DNA of 64,000 nt from a bacterium (GCA_004562765.1 SFRL01000015.1:1-64000), one strand, 5' to 3'; positions 33,234-41,697 are shown, counted from the stretch's first letter. Translations and numbers: made by a program. The notes: generated by a model not told the origin, from the sequence alone.

Positions 33234-33930
33234 GGTGCTGGGGGTGTCACCCGGCGCCAGTGATGACGAGATAAAAAAAGCATATCGCAATCTGAGCCGA
33301 AAATATCATCCGGATGCAAATATCAATAATCCGAATAAAGCCCAGGCGGAAGAACGCTTCAAGGAAGTGCAGCAGGCCTACGACCAGATCATGAAGGAAA
33401 AACAGCAGGGCTACAGCTATGACGGGTTTGGCGGAGGCAGCAGTCAGGGCGGATATTACGGTGACTTCGGTGGTTTTGGCGGCTTTGGCGGCAGTGCATA
33501 CGGCGGTGCATATGGTGGCAGCGCATATGGCGGACAGCAGCGCAGCACCGGTTCATCCGACACGGATACCATCGAGCTGCAGGCAGCAGCCAACTATATC
33601 AATCATCGCTGTTACCGCGAGGCATTGAATGTGCTGGCAAATATCAAGAACCGAACTGCGACATGGTACTATTATAGTGCAATGGCAAATGCCGGTGCCG
33701 GAAATAATGTGACGGCGAAACAGCATATCGCACAGGCATGCGCAATGGATCCGAACAATATGCAGTACCGCGCCTTTGAGCAGCAATTGAACTACGGCGG
33801 AGACTGGTACAGCAATATGGGACGCGGCTATACCAGACCGCTTGCAGGCAGCAACAGCTTCTGTCTGAGCCTGTGCCTGATGAATATCCTATGTAATTGC
33901 TGCTGTAATCCTGTTGGATTTAGATTTTAA
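33217..33930 (+). CDS. J-domain (DnaJ-like) protein with Gly-rich middle and TPR-like tail
   Basis: A 237-residue protein starting at GTG 33217. Residues 1-70 form a J domain (PYEVLGVSPGASDDEIKKAY, with HPD in SRKYHPDANINNP). A Gly/Tyr repeat region follows (GGFGGFGG, AYGGAYGGSAYGG), then a helical hairpin region (YREALNVLANIKNRTATWYY) that looks like TPRs, and a Cys-rich hydrophobic end (SLCLMNILCNCCCN). It probably recruits DnaK to a membrane-linked client. Overlap with DUF5685 points to a shared task. Confidence 0.85.
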   Translation: MANPYEVLGVSPGASDDEIKKAYRNLSRKYHPDANINNPNKAQAEERFKEVQQAYDQIMKEKQQGYSYDGFGGGSSQGGYYGDFGGFGGFGGSAYGGAYGGSAYGGQQRSTGSSDTDTIELQAAANYINHRCYREALNVLANIKNRTATWYYYSAMANAGAGNNVTAKQHIAQACAMDPNNMQYRAFEQQLNYGGDWYSNMGRGYTRPLAGSNSFCLSLCLMNILCNCCCNPVGFRF

Positions 33931-33951
33931 AATTGAGAAAATATACAAGAA

Positions 33952-33986
33952 AAGAGAGGTGCATTTCATGAAAATGTACCTCTCTT
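33952..33986. terminator. Bidirectional terminator between the J-domain gene and pyrI
   Basis: Arms 33952-33966 and 33972-33986 (AAGAGAGGTGCATTT / AAATGTACCTCTCTT, one G-T) close a 5-base loop, with T-tracts on the minus side. It sits between convergent genes. Confidence 0.85.
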
Positions 33987-33998
33987 GCGTATCTCAGA

Positions 33999-34445
33999 TT
34001 AATTCTTGAACTTCGTCTCGCAGTACTTACACCGATACACCTTGTTTTCCGGATCGGTGAGCACAAAGATCTGCTCCAGTTCCTGCTCGATAGAGGTGAT
34101 GCAGCGGGGATTCTTGCAGGAGATCACGTTGTGCACTTCTTTCGGCAGATGCAGTGCTTTTTTCTCAACGATCTTATCGTCCTTGATCACGTTGACAGTG
34201 ATGCGGTGATCAATGAATCCTAAAATATCCAGATCCAGTGCGTCAATCGGACACTCGACCTTGATGATATCTTTTTTTCCCATCTTGTTGCTCTTTGCGT
34301 TTTTGATGATCGCCACCGTGCAGTCGAGCTGATCCAGCTTCAGATCATGGTAAATGCGCAGGCTCATACCGGCCTGAATGTGGTCTAATACAAAGCCCTC
34401 ATGGATTCCGCTGATATTTAACATTTCACATACCTCCTCAATCAA
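33999..34445 (-). CDS. pyrI: Aspartate carbamoyltransferase regulatory chain
   Basis: The allosteric subunit of ATCase that binds nucleotides. The 148-residue product has the N-terminal effector fold (LDQLDCTVAIIKNAKSNKMG, DIIKVECPIDALDLDILGFI). The C-terminal zinc domain has CKNPRCITS and YRCKYCET (four Cys). It overlaps pyrB by eight bases; the two are one operon from the promoter at 35392. Confidence 0.95.
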   Translation of the reverse strand: MIEEVCEMLNISGIHEGFVLDHIQAGMSLRIYHDLKLDQLDCTVAIIKNAKSNKMGKKDIIKVECPIDALDLDILGFIDHRITVNVIKDDKIVEKKALHLPKEVHNVISCKNPRCITSIEQELEQIFVLTDPENKVYRCKYCETKFKN

Positions 34446-35358
34446 CCTTGATGCCTAACAGTGTAAGGATCAGCGCCATGCGCACATAGACACCATACTG
34501 TGCCTGTTTGAAATAAACGGCTCTCGGATCATCGTCCACTTCCACGGAGATCTCATTGACACGGGGCAGCGGATGCAGCACCAGCATGTCCTCTCTTGCA
34601 AGGCTCATCTTTTCTTTATCCAAAATATAGAAATCCTTCATGCGTACATAATCTTCCTCATTGAAGAAGCGCTCCCGCTGTACACGGGTCATGTATAAGA
34701 CATCGAGGTCGCCGATGGCATCCTCCAGCTTTTCCATCTCGCGGTAAGGGATGTGGTTAGCTTCCAGTACATCCGTGCGAATATAGCTGGGAACGCGGAG
34801 TTCCTCCGGAGATACCAGTACAAACTCCACACCGGGATAGCGGATCAGTGCATTGATCAGAGAGTGGACGGTACGGCCGAATTTCAGATCGCCGCACAGA
34901 CCGATCTTCAGATGATCGAAATGTCCTTTTAAATTGTAAATGGTGAGCAGATCCGTGAGAGTCTGGGTCGGATGTTGATGACCGCCGTCACCGGCGTTGA
35001 TAACAGGAATCCCGGATTTTTGGGAAGCGACTAAAGCAGCTCCTTCTTTGGGATGACGAATGGCACATATATCTGCGTAGCAGGAAATAACACGAATGGT
35101 ATCGGAAACACTTTCGCCCTTGGCAGCGGAACTGCTGTCGGCACTGTGAAAACCGAGAACATTGCCGCCGAGATTTAACATGGCAGCCTCAAAACTGAGT
35201 CGGGTACGGGTGCTTGGCTCATAAAAACAAGTCGCAAGCTTTTTGCCTTCACAGGCATGTGCGTATTTATCGGGATGTTTTTCGATGTCGCCCGCGAGAG
35301 ACAGAAGCTCGTCCAGCTCTTCGACCGACAAGTCCAATGGGCTCATTAGATGACGCAT
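34438..35358 (-). CDS. pyrB: Aspartate carbamoyltransferase catalytic chain
   Basis: It joins carbamoyl phosphate and aspartate in pyrimidine synthesis. The 306-residue product has the carbamoyl-phosphate motif STRTRLSFE, GDGGHQHPTQTLTDLLT, and the aspartate-side VLHPLPRVNEI. AAGGAGG precedes the ATG. A partner pyrI follows, making the allosteric class B-like enzyme. No PyrR attenuator is visible in the short leader. Confidence 0.97.
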   Translation of the reverse strand: MRHLMSPLDLSVEELDELLSLAGDIEKHPDKYAHACEGKKLATCFYEPSTRTRLSFEAAMLNLGGNVLGFHSADSSSAAKGESVSDTIRVISCYADICAIRHPKEGAALVASQKSGIPVINAGDGGHQHPTQTLTDLLTIYNLKGHFDHLKIGLCGDLKFGRTVHSLINALIRYPGVEFVLVSPEELRVPSYIRTDVLEANHIPYREMEKLEDAIGDLDVLYMTRVQRERFFNEEDYVRMKDFYILDKEKMSLAREDMLVLHPLPRVNEISVEVDDDPRAVYFKQAQYGVYVRMALILTLLGIKVD

Positions 35359-35391
35359 GGTATTCTAGTTCCTCCTTGATGTATTTTTACT

Positions 35392-35420
35392 ATCATATAA
35401 TAACGGTTAGTGAAATTCAA
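35392..35420 (-). promoter_or_regulatory. Promoter of pyrBI
   Basis: On the minus strand, TTGAAT (35420-35415), a 17-base spacer and TATGAT (35397-35392), 34 bases before the pyrB start. Confidence 0.7.
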
Positions 35421-35474
35421 GAGAGAAATTGATGCAGGGCAACATTATGTTCCATAGAGAAAGGAGCACCCTCT

Positions 35475-35699
35475 GTTGCAATCGGCTGTTATGCCGCAGT
35501 ACTGCATGCATTAAATTATATGGATAAAGATTTATTGTTGGTCGCTAAAGACGATGAGCTGGGGAGAAAGCTTCAGGATCTGGAATTGCCCGTAAGAAAA
35601 CGGGTTGTAAAGAATCGTCACCTTAAAGAACGGCACAAAAAAGACCGTCAAGATGAGGATCGAAGTAAAATAAATGTGATAGAGTTGGAAGATGATTAA
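35475..35699 (+). pseudogene. Remnant ORF ending in a copied tail of the surface-protein gene
   Basis: A frame without a clear start (AIGCYAAVLHALNYMDKDLL and on) runs to a stop at 35699. Bases ~35615-35676 repeat 39586-39645, the very end of the surface gene, with a few changes. In its own frame the copy still reads VTLKNGTKKTVKMRIEVK then stop, the last strand of a Big_2-like domain. The joined ORF reads it in another frame. So the tail of a second surface gene once ended here. The whole gap 35421-35792 otherwise shows no gene. Confidence 0.6.
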
Positions 35700-35792
35700 A
35701 TAAACATCATTTTCCTATGGTAAAATCAGCTATATTCGGTTATGATAAAAATATGGATAAAATTATGATAAAATTATGATAAGGAGGTTTTT

Positions 35793-36050
35793 ATGATACA
35801 GATTAGACCCGTTTCAGATTTGAGAAATAAGTTTCCGGATATAGAGAGAGCGGTGGGAGGAGGAGACCCGGTGTATTTGACGAAGAATGGCTATGGCACC
35901 ATGGTTGTTTTAAGTCTGGAAGCATACTCCAGATTAACAGATGGTGTGGAAAACGCACTTGATGAAGCCGACAGAGCAGCCATGGAAGATAACAGAAGAT
36001 ATACACATGAGGAAGTGTTCTCAAATCTTCGGAGGAGGATAAATGGCTGA
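35793..36050 (+). CDS. Phd/YefM-family antitoxin
   Basis: An 85-residue antitoxin (QIRPVSDLRNKFPDIERAV, then YLTKNGYGTMVVLSLEAYSR), with an acidic C-terminal tail. ATAAGGAGG precedes the ATG. Just upstream, AAAATTATGAT is repeated in tandem (35756-35780), a possible operator. It overlaps the toxin by eight bases. Confidence 0.88.
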   Translation: MIQIRPVSDLRNKFPDIERAVGGGDPVYLTKNGYGTMVVLSLEAYSRLTDGVENALDEADRAAMEDNRRYTHEEVFSNLRRRING

Positions 36051-36372
36051 TACGAAGTATAAGTTGCGGTATTTAGCTCTGTTTTATGAAGATTTGGAGC
36101 AGAAGGCAGTTTATATTGCGAAAAATTTGCATAATGAAAAGGCGGCGAATGATTTACTTGATGCAGTTGAGTGTGCCATATTGGAGAGACAGCCTGTGGC
36201 AGAAGCATTTGAACCTTATCATTCAATGAAAGAAAGACGGTATCCATATTATCGCATCTATGTGAAAAACTTTGTTGTCTGGTATGTAGTTATTGATGAC
36301 GAGGGCGAAGATAAGATTATGGAAGTGCGAAGGTTCTTGTATAATAAGCAGGACAGAGATAATCTGTTATAA
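36043..36372 (+). CDS. ParE/RelE-family toxin
   Basis: A 109-residue toxin with the ParE-type pattern LALFYEDLEQKAVYIAKNLH, then LLDAVECAILERQPVAEAFE and RRYPYYRIYVKNFVVWYVV, and VRRFLYNKQD at the end. It should act on gyrase or ribosome-bound mRNA. The partner antitoxin overlaps it. Confidence 0.88.
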   Translation: MADTKYKLRYLALFYEDLEQKAVYIAKNLHNEKAANDLLDAVECAILERQPVAEAFEPYHSMKERRYPYYRIYVKNFVVWYVVIDDEGEDKIMEVRRFLYNKQDRDNLL

Positions 36373-36416
36373 AACAGAATAGGAAAGAACAGAGTTAGGA
36401 CAGTTATATTAACTAT

Positions 36417-36449
36417 AAAGGTGTATGGAAAAAATCTATACACCTTTTT
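36417..36449 (+). terminator. Terminator after the YefM/ParE module
   Basis: AAAGGTGTAT (36417-36426) and ATACACCTTT (36438-36447) pair and lead into T-rich sequence. It is convergent with the regulator gene. Confidence 0.8.
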
Positions 36450-36464
36450 CGTTGTAAAAGCAGC

Positions 36465-37166
36465 TTACTCCGGCACCAGCACACAGGAGCAGTACCCCGG
36501 CTGTGGCTGATAGCAGTAGATCGTGAGATTCTTGTCGATCTCCGGACTGTAATCGTAAAGTGTGCGCTGTACCCCGTTTAAGGCTACATCTGCGTAAGTG
36601 ATCAGCCATTTTCTGTCCCCGTTCTTGAACACCTCATAAAAAGAACGGTTTAACATTTCTTCCACGGGGATGCCCTCTACGACTTCCATGTGTTTGTTGC
36701 AGTAGCGGAAAACAAAGTCCACGCCATGACCGTTTTCATCAAATACCAGCTCGATCACACAGTATGCCACGGGCATATCGTCTAAAATACTGCATTTTTC
36801 AAAAAAGCTTAAGGGGGGAAGAACTTCTATCTGGGGCATGAGTGCATCAAAATGCATTTGCTTTCTGAGCCGTCTGTGGGTACTTAAGTATCGCGTCCTG
36901 CCCTGAAAGGTTTTTCCGTCCGGCATGGTGTAAACACCATCCTTGCTGATGTTAAGAATCTTGTCACGGCGGACGATGGCGTTTCTGGAAATGGATAAAA
37001 ATTCCTCTTCCGGCAGGAATGCCAGTAACTCGTGCATGGGGATAGTGGAAGCTGCTTCCTCTCCGGATGCAGAGCAGACCACACTGTTTCTGTCACGGCG
37101 GTATATATAGAGAATGTTCTCTACTTCTATATGATGTCTTTTAAAAAATCTTTCCAAATCGGGCAT
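36465..37166 (-). CDS. LytTR DNA-binding regulator with C-terminal PAS domain
   Basis: A 233-residue protein. The N-terminal LytTR domain has VENILYIYRRDRNSVVCSAS, FLSISRNAIVRRDKILNISK and TRYLSTHRRLRK. A PAS-like domain follows (DDMPVAYCVIELVFDENG, FRYCNKHMEVVEGIP, LNRSFYEVFKNGDRKW). LytTR proteins usually answer a kinase or peptide; here a PAS sensor replaces the receiver domain. It is divergent from the surface protein at 37478, and a tail of a second copy lies at ~39709, so regulator and surface gene travelled together. Target genes are an inference. Confidence 0.82.
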   Translation of the reverse strand: MPDLERFFKRHHIEVENILYIYRRDRNSVVCSASGEEAASTIPMHELLAFLPEEEFLSISRNAIVRRDKILNISKDGVYTMPDGKTFQGRTRYLSTHRRLRKQMHFDALMPQIEVLPPLSFFEKCSILDDMPVAYCVIELVFDENGHGVDFVFRYCNKHMEVVEGIPVEEMLNRSFYEVFKNGDRKWLITYADVALNGVQRTLYDYSPEIDKNLTIYCYQPQPGYCSCVLVPE

Positions 37167-37477
37167 GGGTATTCCGCTCTCCTAACTTCATTGATAAGTC
37201 GATGATACCACAAAATGGGATAAACTACAATGCATGAGCGATAAAATGCAAATATAAAGTTGTAGTTAGCGCAATCTTTCGTTTCGTACCTTATATCATA
37301 AATGAATCGAATACTAATAAACGGAATAGAATCGTAATAATATTGTATTTTGAACAGAAACGTGATATGCTATTGTAAAAATTTTATGGATTTTCAGTTG
37401 AAGTATTGTTGAAGAAAAAATATCAAACATAATGTTGGGCTTTGAACGAAAAGCCTATAAGAATGGAGGAGATTGCA
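37167..37477. promoter_or_regulatory. Divergent regulatory gap between LytTR-PAS and surface genes
   Basis: No gene. AACTACAA (~37225) and TTGTAGTT (~37258) form an inverted pair ~30 bases apart, near the regulator start, and could be LytTR half-sites. TTGAAC at ~37350 with TTGTAA 17 bases on is a weak promoter candidate towards the surface gene, whose mRNA leader would be long (~100 bases). Nothing stronger is visible. Confidence 0.3.
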
Positions 37478-39643
37478 ATGGACAAATTTTATAAGAAAGG
37501 ACATCTGGCAAGGCGCGGAAAACGGTGGTCCGCCCTTCTTATGAGCGTCTGCCTGATTGGGACGATGATTCCGGTAACAGCAAGGGCAGAGTCGGGGGAA
37601 AATAAAGAAAATATATTATCTGAATATAATACCAGCTTTGAAGGGGGAGATGATGATGGAAACATTAACTGCTGGAAGGACGTATCGTGGGAACAGACCA
37701 ATATCTCCAGAAAAGAATACGGAGAAGCAGCAAAGCCTGCTGCTGACTGCGGAGATTACTATGTACAGGCAAAACCGGCAAACATAGGCGGGAAGGCGCA
37801 GTGCCAGATTGGGGGCGAAGGAATAGCAGCGCTGATAAAAGGCGGAAAGACATATGAGTATTCATATTATGCAAAGCTTGCAGAGGGAGAAATGGCAGGA
37901 ACTGTAACCCTGAGCGTGATAGGAGACTGGACGTCCAGTGCTGTGGTGACACCGGACAAGGAAGTGACCCTGAATGCAGATGAATGGCAGAAGGTGACGG
38001 GAACCTTTACTCTTGCAAGCGATGCTTCACAGGTGGTGGTAGTCAGATTTGAAGAAACCGCCGGTGTGGCCTTCTGTCTGGATGACCTGAGAGTGGCAGA
38101 GGAACCTATACCGGTAACTCTCTCTGGCATAACCTGTGACGACCGTGTATATAACGGAACCGCCTATGTCTATACAGGCACACCGGTATGGATGACCGAG
38201 GACGGTACACCGGCAACCGGTGAAACTAGCGTAACTTATCAGAAAGCGGGAGAAGTTTTAGAAAAAGCTCCAACAGATGTAGGCAGCTACCAGGCAGTAT
38301 TTACCATTACATCTGATGACTATGTGGGTACAGAAAGCTACAGCTTTGAGATCACAAAAGCAGAGATCACCGTAGCAGCGAAGAATAAGAGTATCTATGT
38401 CGGTGATGCGGTTCCAAGCCTGGAAAACCCGACAGCCGGAACCGATTATACCGTCACGGGTTTATGCGGAACCGATGCTTTGGGAGGTACGGTGTCCATG
38501 TCGTACGCAGAGGAACCGGACAACACGAAAGCCGGAACCTATGAGATATTAATTAGCGGTCTGACTGCTCCGGAGGAACATAACTATACGATCGCATTTA
38601 CAAAAGGAACATTGACCATTACAACAAAGCCATCCGGTGGTGGCTCTACTGGCGGCAGCTCTGATAGCGGCAGCAGCTCCGGTGGATCATCCGGCGGCGC
38701 GGTAGGTGGAGCAACGGATAAGCCTGCTGATTCAGACAATACCTCAACCACCACGAACAAGGATGGTTCCACCACGACCACTACGACCGAGACTGACACC
38801 AACGGAAACACCGTCACCACAACTACTACGGTAGCAACAGACGGTTCTACTACGGAAAAGGTACAGGCGACGGACACAAATGCAGCAGGCAAGGAAGTGG
38901 CAGTTACTACCACCACCAAGACTGACGCGGACGGAAATGTGACCAGTGTGACCGAGAAGTCCGTCATTGATAATATCGCAAAGGATACCACAGCCACCGT
39001 CACCGTAAAGACAGACGGAGACGGCAACGTCACTTCTGCCAAGGCAAGCGTCACCAAGACCAGCGACACCGGAACCGTATCTCTGGGCAGTAAGGTGCTC
39101 GGACAGATCACCGAGGCAGCCGGAGCAGACACAGAGGTGCGTGTGACAATGACGGTCAAGGATCGTGAAGGAAATACGAAGTACAAGGTACAGGCGGATA
39201 CGAACGAGATCGTTCCGGGCGAAAAACTATACATTTACAAACTGGATACAAAGACCGGAAAATACACGATGGTGAACGCCAAGGAGTATAAGGTCACAAA
39301 GGCGGGAACCGTCACGGTCAACATGACGAAAAAGGCGACCTATGAGCTTGTCACGGCACAGGAATCCAAGGCGATCACGAAAGAGATCCTTGCGACGGTG
39401 AAGCCTGCCAAGAGCAGTACGAGTCTTTCGGAAGACAAGAAAACTACCTTCAAGCTCTCCGCAAAACTGGATATGGACAATGTAAAGAGCATCACCTATG
39501 CCACATCCAAGAAATCCATAGCAACGGTCAGCAAAAAGGGAACGATCACGGCAGTGAACGCCGGAACCGCCACCGTCAAGGCAGTCGTCACCTTAAAGAA
39601 CGGCACAAAAAAGACCATTAAGATGACGATCAAAGTAAAATAA
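37478..39643 (+). CDS. Large secreted surface protein: carbohydrate-binding-like, MBG and Big_2 domains
   Basis: A 721-residue protein with a signal peptide (~15-38: RWSALLMSVCLIGTMIPVTA, cut near ARAES). Residues ~40-190 look like a CBM_4_9-type jelly roll (NTSFEGGDDDGNINCWKDVS). Then come two MBG/Ig-like units (ITCDDRVYNGTAYVYTGTPV; AEITVAAKNKSIYVGDAVPS), a Gly/Ser linker and a long Thr/Asp repeat stretch (TTTTETDTNGNTVTTTTT and similar). A Lys-rich part and a final Big_2-like domain end it (KKSIATVSKKGTITAVNAGT). There is no LPXTG or clear anchor, so it is secreted or held by glycan binding. GGAGGAGATTGCA precedes the ATG. Partial copies of it occur at ~35615 and 41381. Confidence 0.85.
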   Translation: MDKFYKKGHLARRGKRWSALLMSVCLIGTMIPVTARAESGENKENILSEYNTSFEGGDDDGNINCWKDVSWEQTNISRKEYGEAAKPAADCGDYYVQAKPANIGGKAQCQIGGEGIAALIKGGKTYEYSYYAKLAEGEMAGTVTLSVIGDWTSSAVVTPDKEVTLNADEWQKVTGTFTLASDASQVVVVRFEETAGVAFCLDDLRVAEEPIPVTLSGITCDDRVYNGTAYVYTGTPVWMTEDGTPATGETSVTYQKAGEVLEKAPTDVGSYQAVFTITSDDYVGTESYSFEITKAEITVAAKNKSIYVGDAVPSLENPTAGTDYTVTGLCGTDALGGTVSMSYAEEPDNTKAGTYEILISGLTAPEEHNYTIAFTKGTLTITTKPSGGGSTGGSSDSGSSSGGSSGGAVGGATDKPADSDNTSTTTNKDGSTTTTTTETDTNGNTVTTTTTVATDGSTTEKVQATDTNAAGKEVAVTTTTKTDADGNVTSVTEKSVIDNIAKDTTATVTVKTDGDGNVTSAKASVTKTSDTGTVSLGSKVLGQITEAAGADTEVRVTMTVKDREGNTKYKVQADTNEIVPGEKLYIYKLDTKTGKYTMVNAKEYKVTKAGTVTVNMTKKATYELVTAQESKAITKEILATVKPAKSSTSLSEDKKTTFKLSAKLDMDNVKSITYATSKKSIATVSKKGTITAVNAGTATVKAVVTLKNGTKKTIKMTIKVK

Positions 39644-39656
39644 AGAATTTTATCAC

Positions 39657-39689
39657 ACCGGGTGGACATTTGATGTTCACCCGGTTTTT
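39657..39689 (+). terminator. Terminator after the surface gene
   Basis: ACCGGGTGGACAT and ATGTTCACCCGGT (one G-T pair) close a TTG loop and run into T5. Confidence 0.88.
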
Positions 39690-39708
39690 GCGCGTACTGT
39701 AGAAAAAA

Positions 39709-39765
39709 TGAAAGCTCTCCGGCACTAGCAAACAGGCGCGATAGCCCGGTTCCGGGTGCGGAATG
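39709..39765 (-). pseudogene. C-terminal remnant of a second LytTR-PAS regulator
   Basis: On the minus strand one frame reads FIPHPEPGYRACLLVPES. The intact regulator at 36465 ends YCYQPQPGYCSCVLVPE. Position and orientation, just before a copied piece of the surface gene, fit the end of a duplicated regulator. The match is short, so this remains probable rather than certain. Confidence 0.5.
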
Positions 39766-39892
39766 AATAGAATCCTTCATGGATAAAATATTATAGTACA
39801 AATTTATTAAAAAAAACTGCATAAAAGTAAAAAAGCAGAAAAATATTGAAAATAAAAAATCTATATAGTATGATGAGAATGGAGGGATTATT

Positions 39893-40486
39893 ATGCCAAA
39901 AGTACTTGATTATCAGTTTCCGACTGAGCAAATGTTGTTCACAACAAAGCAGCTAAATGAACTTGGGATTAGTTTTTATGGAATAAAGAAGCTTGTGAAA
40001 GACGGAACACTTATTAAATTGAGCTGCAGTGTATATGAGAATGCAACATACCAAGGAGAAGAATCTGACTTTTTTTATGTGACAGCATATGCGCCAGATG
40101 GGGTAATCTGTCAGATGAGTGCTGCAAGGTATTATGGGCTGACAACATACTGGCCAGATGCTGTAGATGTTGCAATTGAAAGACGTAGAAAATTGTCTAC
40201 AGTACCAGATTTTCCTAAGTTTAATGTTGTGTATTATTCAAAAAAAAGATATGAACTGGGAATTGAAACCATTACTGAAGGAAGGAATGCTTTTCGGATT
40301 TATGACATGGAAAAAACGGTTGCAGATATTCTTTTTTATCGGAATAAAGTTGGAATTGAAGAAACGAAAGAGGTATTAGTCAATTATCTGGCAAAGAAAG
40401 AGAGAAATCTCAATAAGCTCCACCGATATGCAAAAGAGCTTCGGTGTGAAAAGATACTTAGCACATATCTGGAGGTGCTTCTATGA
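39893..40486 (+). CDS. AbiEi-type antitoxin/transcriptional regulator (type IV TA)
   Basis: A 197-residue protein. The N-terminal winged helix (FTTKQLNELGISFYGIKKLV, KDGTLIKLSCSVYENATY) and the C-terminal AbiEi antitoxin domain (ICQMSAARYYGLTTYWPDAV, RIYDMEKTVADILFYRNKVG) are clear. AbiEi represses its own operon and counters AbiEii without direct contact. GGAGGG precedes the ATG. It overlaps the toxin by four bases (ATGA). It sits between a regulator remnant and a surface-gene remnant. Confidence 0.92.
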   Translation: MPKVLDYQFPTEQMLFTTKQLNELGISFYGIKKLVKDGTLIKLSCSVYENATYQGEESDFFYVTAYAPDGVICQMSAARYYGLTTYWPDAVDVAIERRRKLSTVPDFPKFNVVYYSKKRYELGIETITEGRNAFRIYDMEKTVADILFYRNKVGIEETKEVLVNYLAKKERNLNKLHRYAKELRCEKILSTYLEVLL

Positions 40487-41427
40487 GAAATGCAGAGTCA
40501 GTAAAAGCAAGATTAAAAAATATAGCAAAAGAAGCAGGAAGAACGATGCAGGATGTTTTGATTGCTTATGGACTAGAGAGAACCATTCTGCGACTGGCAA
40601 AGTCAAGCCATGTTGAGAATTTTACATTAAAGGGTGGTATATTTCTGTATGCACTGATGGGTGGGGAATTTGCAAGAGCAACTACCGATATTGATTTACT
40701 GGCACAAGGTATCAGCAATGATATTGATAAAATGAAAGAAGTGTTTGGTGATATATTCTCAGTAAAATCAGATGATCCGATTCGGTATGACCTTGACTCC
40801 TTAAGTGTCAAAAGTATTACTGAATTTAAGGATTACCATGGGGCCAATGTAACGATAGATGCATATCTTGACCGTACAAAGATACAGGTGTCTATTGATG
40901 TAGGGTTTGGTGATGTTATTTATCCTGAACGGGTTGTGATGGATTTCCCAGTCATATTAAGTGAAGAAAATCCAAGAGTGTATGCGTATTCTTTGAGTTC
41001 TAGCATAGCAGAAAAGTTTGAGGCAATTGTATCTCTTGGATATGATAATAGCAGATTTAAGGATTTTTACGATATTTATATTTTATCAGGAATATATGAT
41101 ATGGATGGTTCTGAGTTAATGGAGGCATGTAAAGAGACATTTGTTCATCGCCATACATCATTTCGTGATATTGCGGCGTTTGAAGATGATTATTCAGCAG
41201 ATCCTGTCAGACAATCTCGGTGGAAGTCTTTTGCAAAGAAAAAGAAGGTGCAGATAGATGTTCCTTTGAAGGAAACGATTGATCAGATTAAAACATTTTT
41301 AGGACCAGTGGTTGAAGCAATAAAACGCAAAGAAGAGTTTATGAAAACCTGGAAACATGATTCAAAATCCTGGGAGGACAAGTGCTGTGGTGACACCGGA
41401 CAAGAAAGTGACCCTGAATGCGGATGA
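40483..41427 (+). CDS. AbiEii nucleotidyltransferase toxin with a foreign C-terminal extension
   Basis: A 314-residue toxin of the nucleotidyltransferase superfamily, which blocks growth (phage abortive infection) by adding nucleotides to tRNA or another target. Motifs are LKGGIFLYAL (~50), TTDIDLLA (~67) with the metal Asp pair, VSIDVGFGDVIYP (~140), and the helical C-domain with SIAEKFEAIVSLG and RFKDFYDIYIL. The last ~16 residues (EDKCCGDTGQESDPECG) are encoded by bases 41381 on, which are a frame-shifted copy of the surface gene (37937 on). The native stop was therefore lost when the module landed in, or recombined with, a second surface gene. Confidence 0.9.
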   Translation: MRNAESVKARLKNIAKEAGRTMQDVLIAYGLERTILRLAKSSHVENFTLKGGIFLYALMGGEFARATTDIDLLAQGISNDIDKMKEVFGDIFSVKSDDPIRYDLDSLSVKSITEFKDYHGANVTIDAYLDRTKIQVSIDVGFGDVIYPERVVMDFPVILSEENPRVYAYSLSSSIAEKFEAIVSLGYDNSRFKDFYDIYILSGIYDMDGSELMEACKETFVHRHTSFRDIAAFEDDYSADPVRQSRWKSFAKKKKVQIDVPLKETIDQIKTFLGPVVEAIKRKEEFMKTWKHDSKSWEDKCCGDTGQESDPECG

Positions 41428-41667
41428 ATGGCAGAAGGTGACGGGAACCTTTACTCTTGCAAACGATGCTTCACAGGTGGTAGTCAGCTTTTAAGGAACC
41501 GCAAATGTGGGATTCTGTCTGGATGACCTGAGAGTGGCAGAGGAACCTATACCGGTAACTCTTTCCGGCGTGACTTGTGGCAACCGTGTATATAACGGAA
41601 CAGCCTATGCATATACAGGCACGCCGGTATGGACGACCGAGGACGGTACAGCGGTAACCGGTGAAAC
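41381..41667 (+). pseudogene. Internal fragment of a second copy of the surface-protein gene
   Basis: These ~287 bases match 37937-38226 almost base for base, with a 3-base deletion and an in-frame TAA at about 41492. The reading frame of the original still shows FCLDDLRVAEEPIPVTLSG and RVYNGTAYAYTGTPVWTTED. Both ends stop abruptly: on the left it joins the AbiEii toxin, on the right unrelated sequence. It is the body of a lost paralogue. Confidence 0.88.
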
Positions 41668-41697
41668 GAAGAAGCCGGCTACAGAATCAAATAGCTG

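Noticed and set aside
39496..39822. A 108-codon minus-strand ORF over the surface-gene end
   Set aside because: It overlaps the surface gene antisense and is in a different frame from the short regulator remnant at 39709; no start context.
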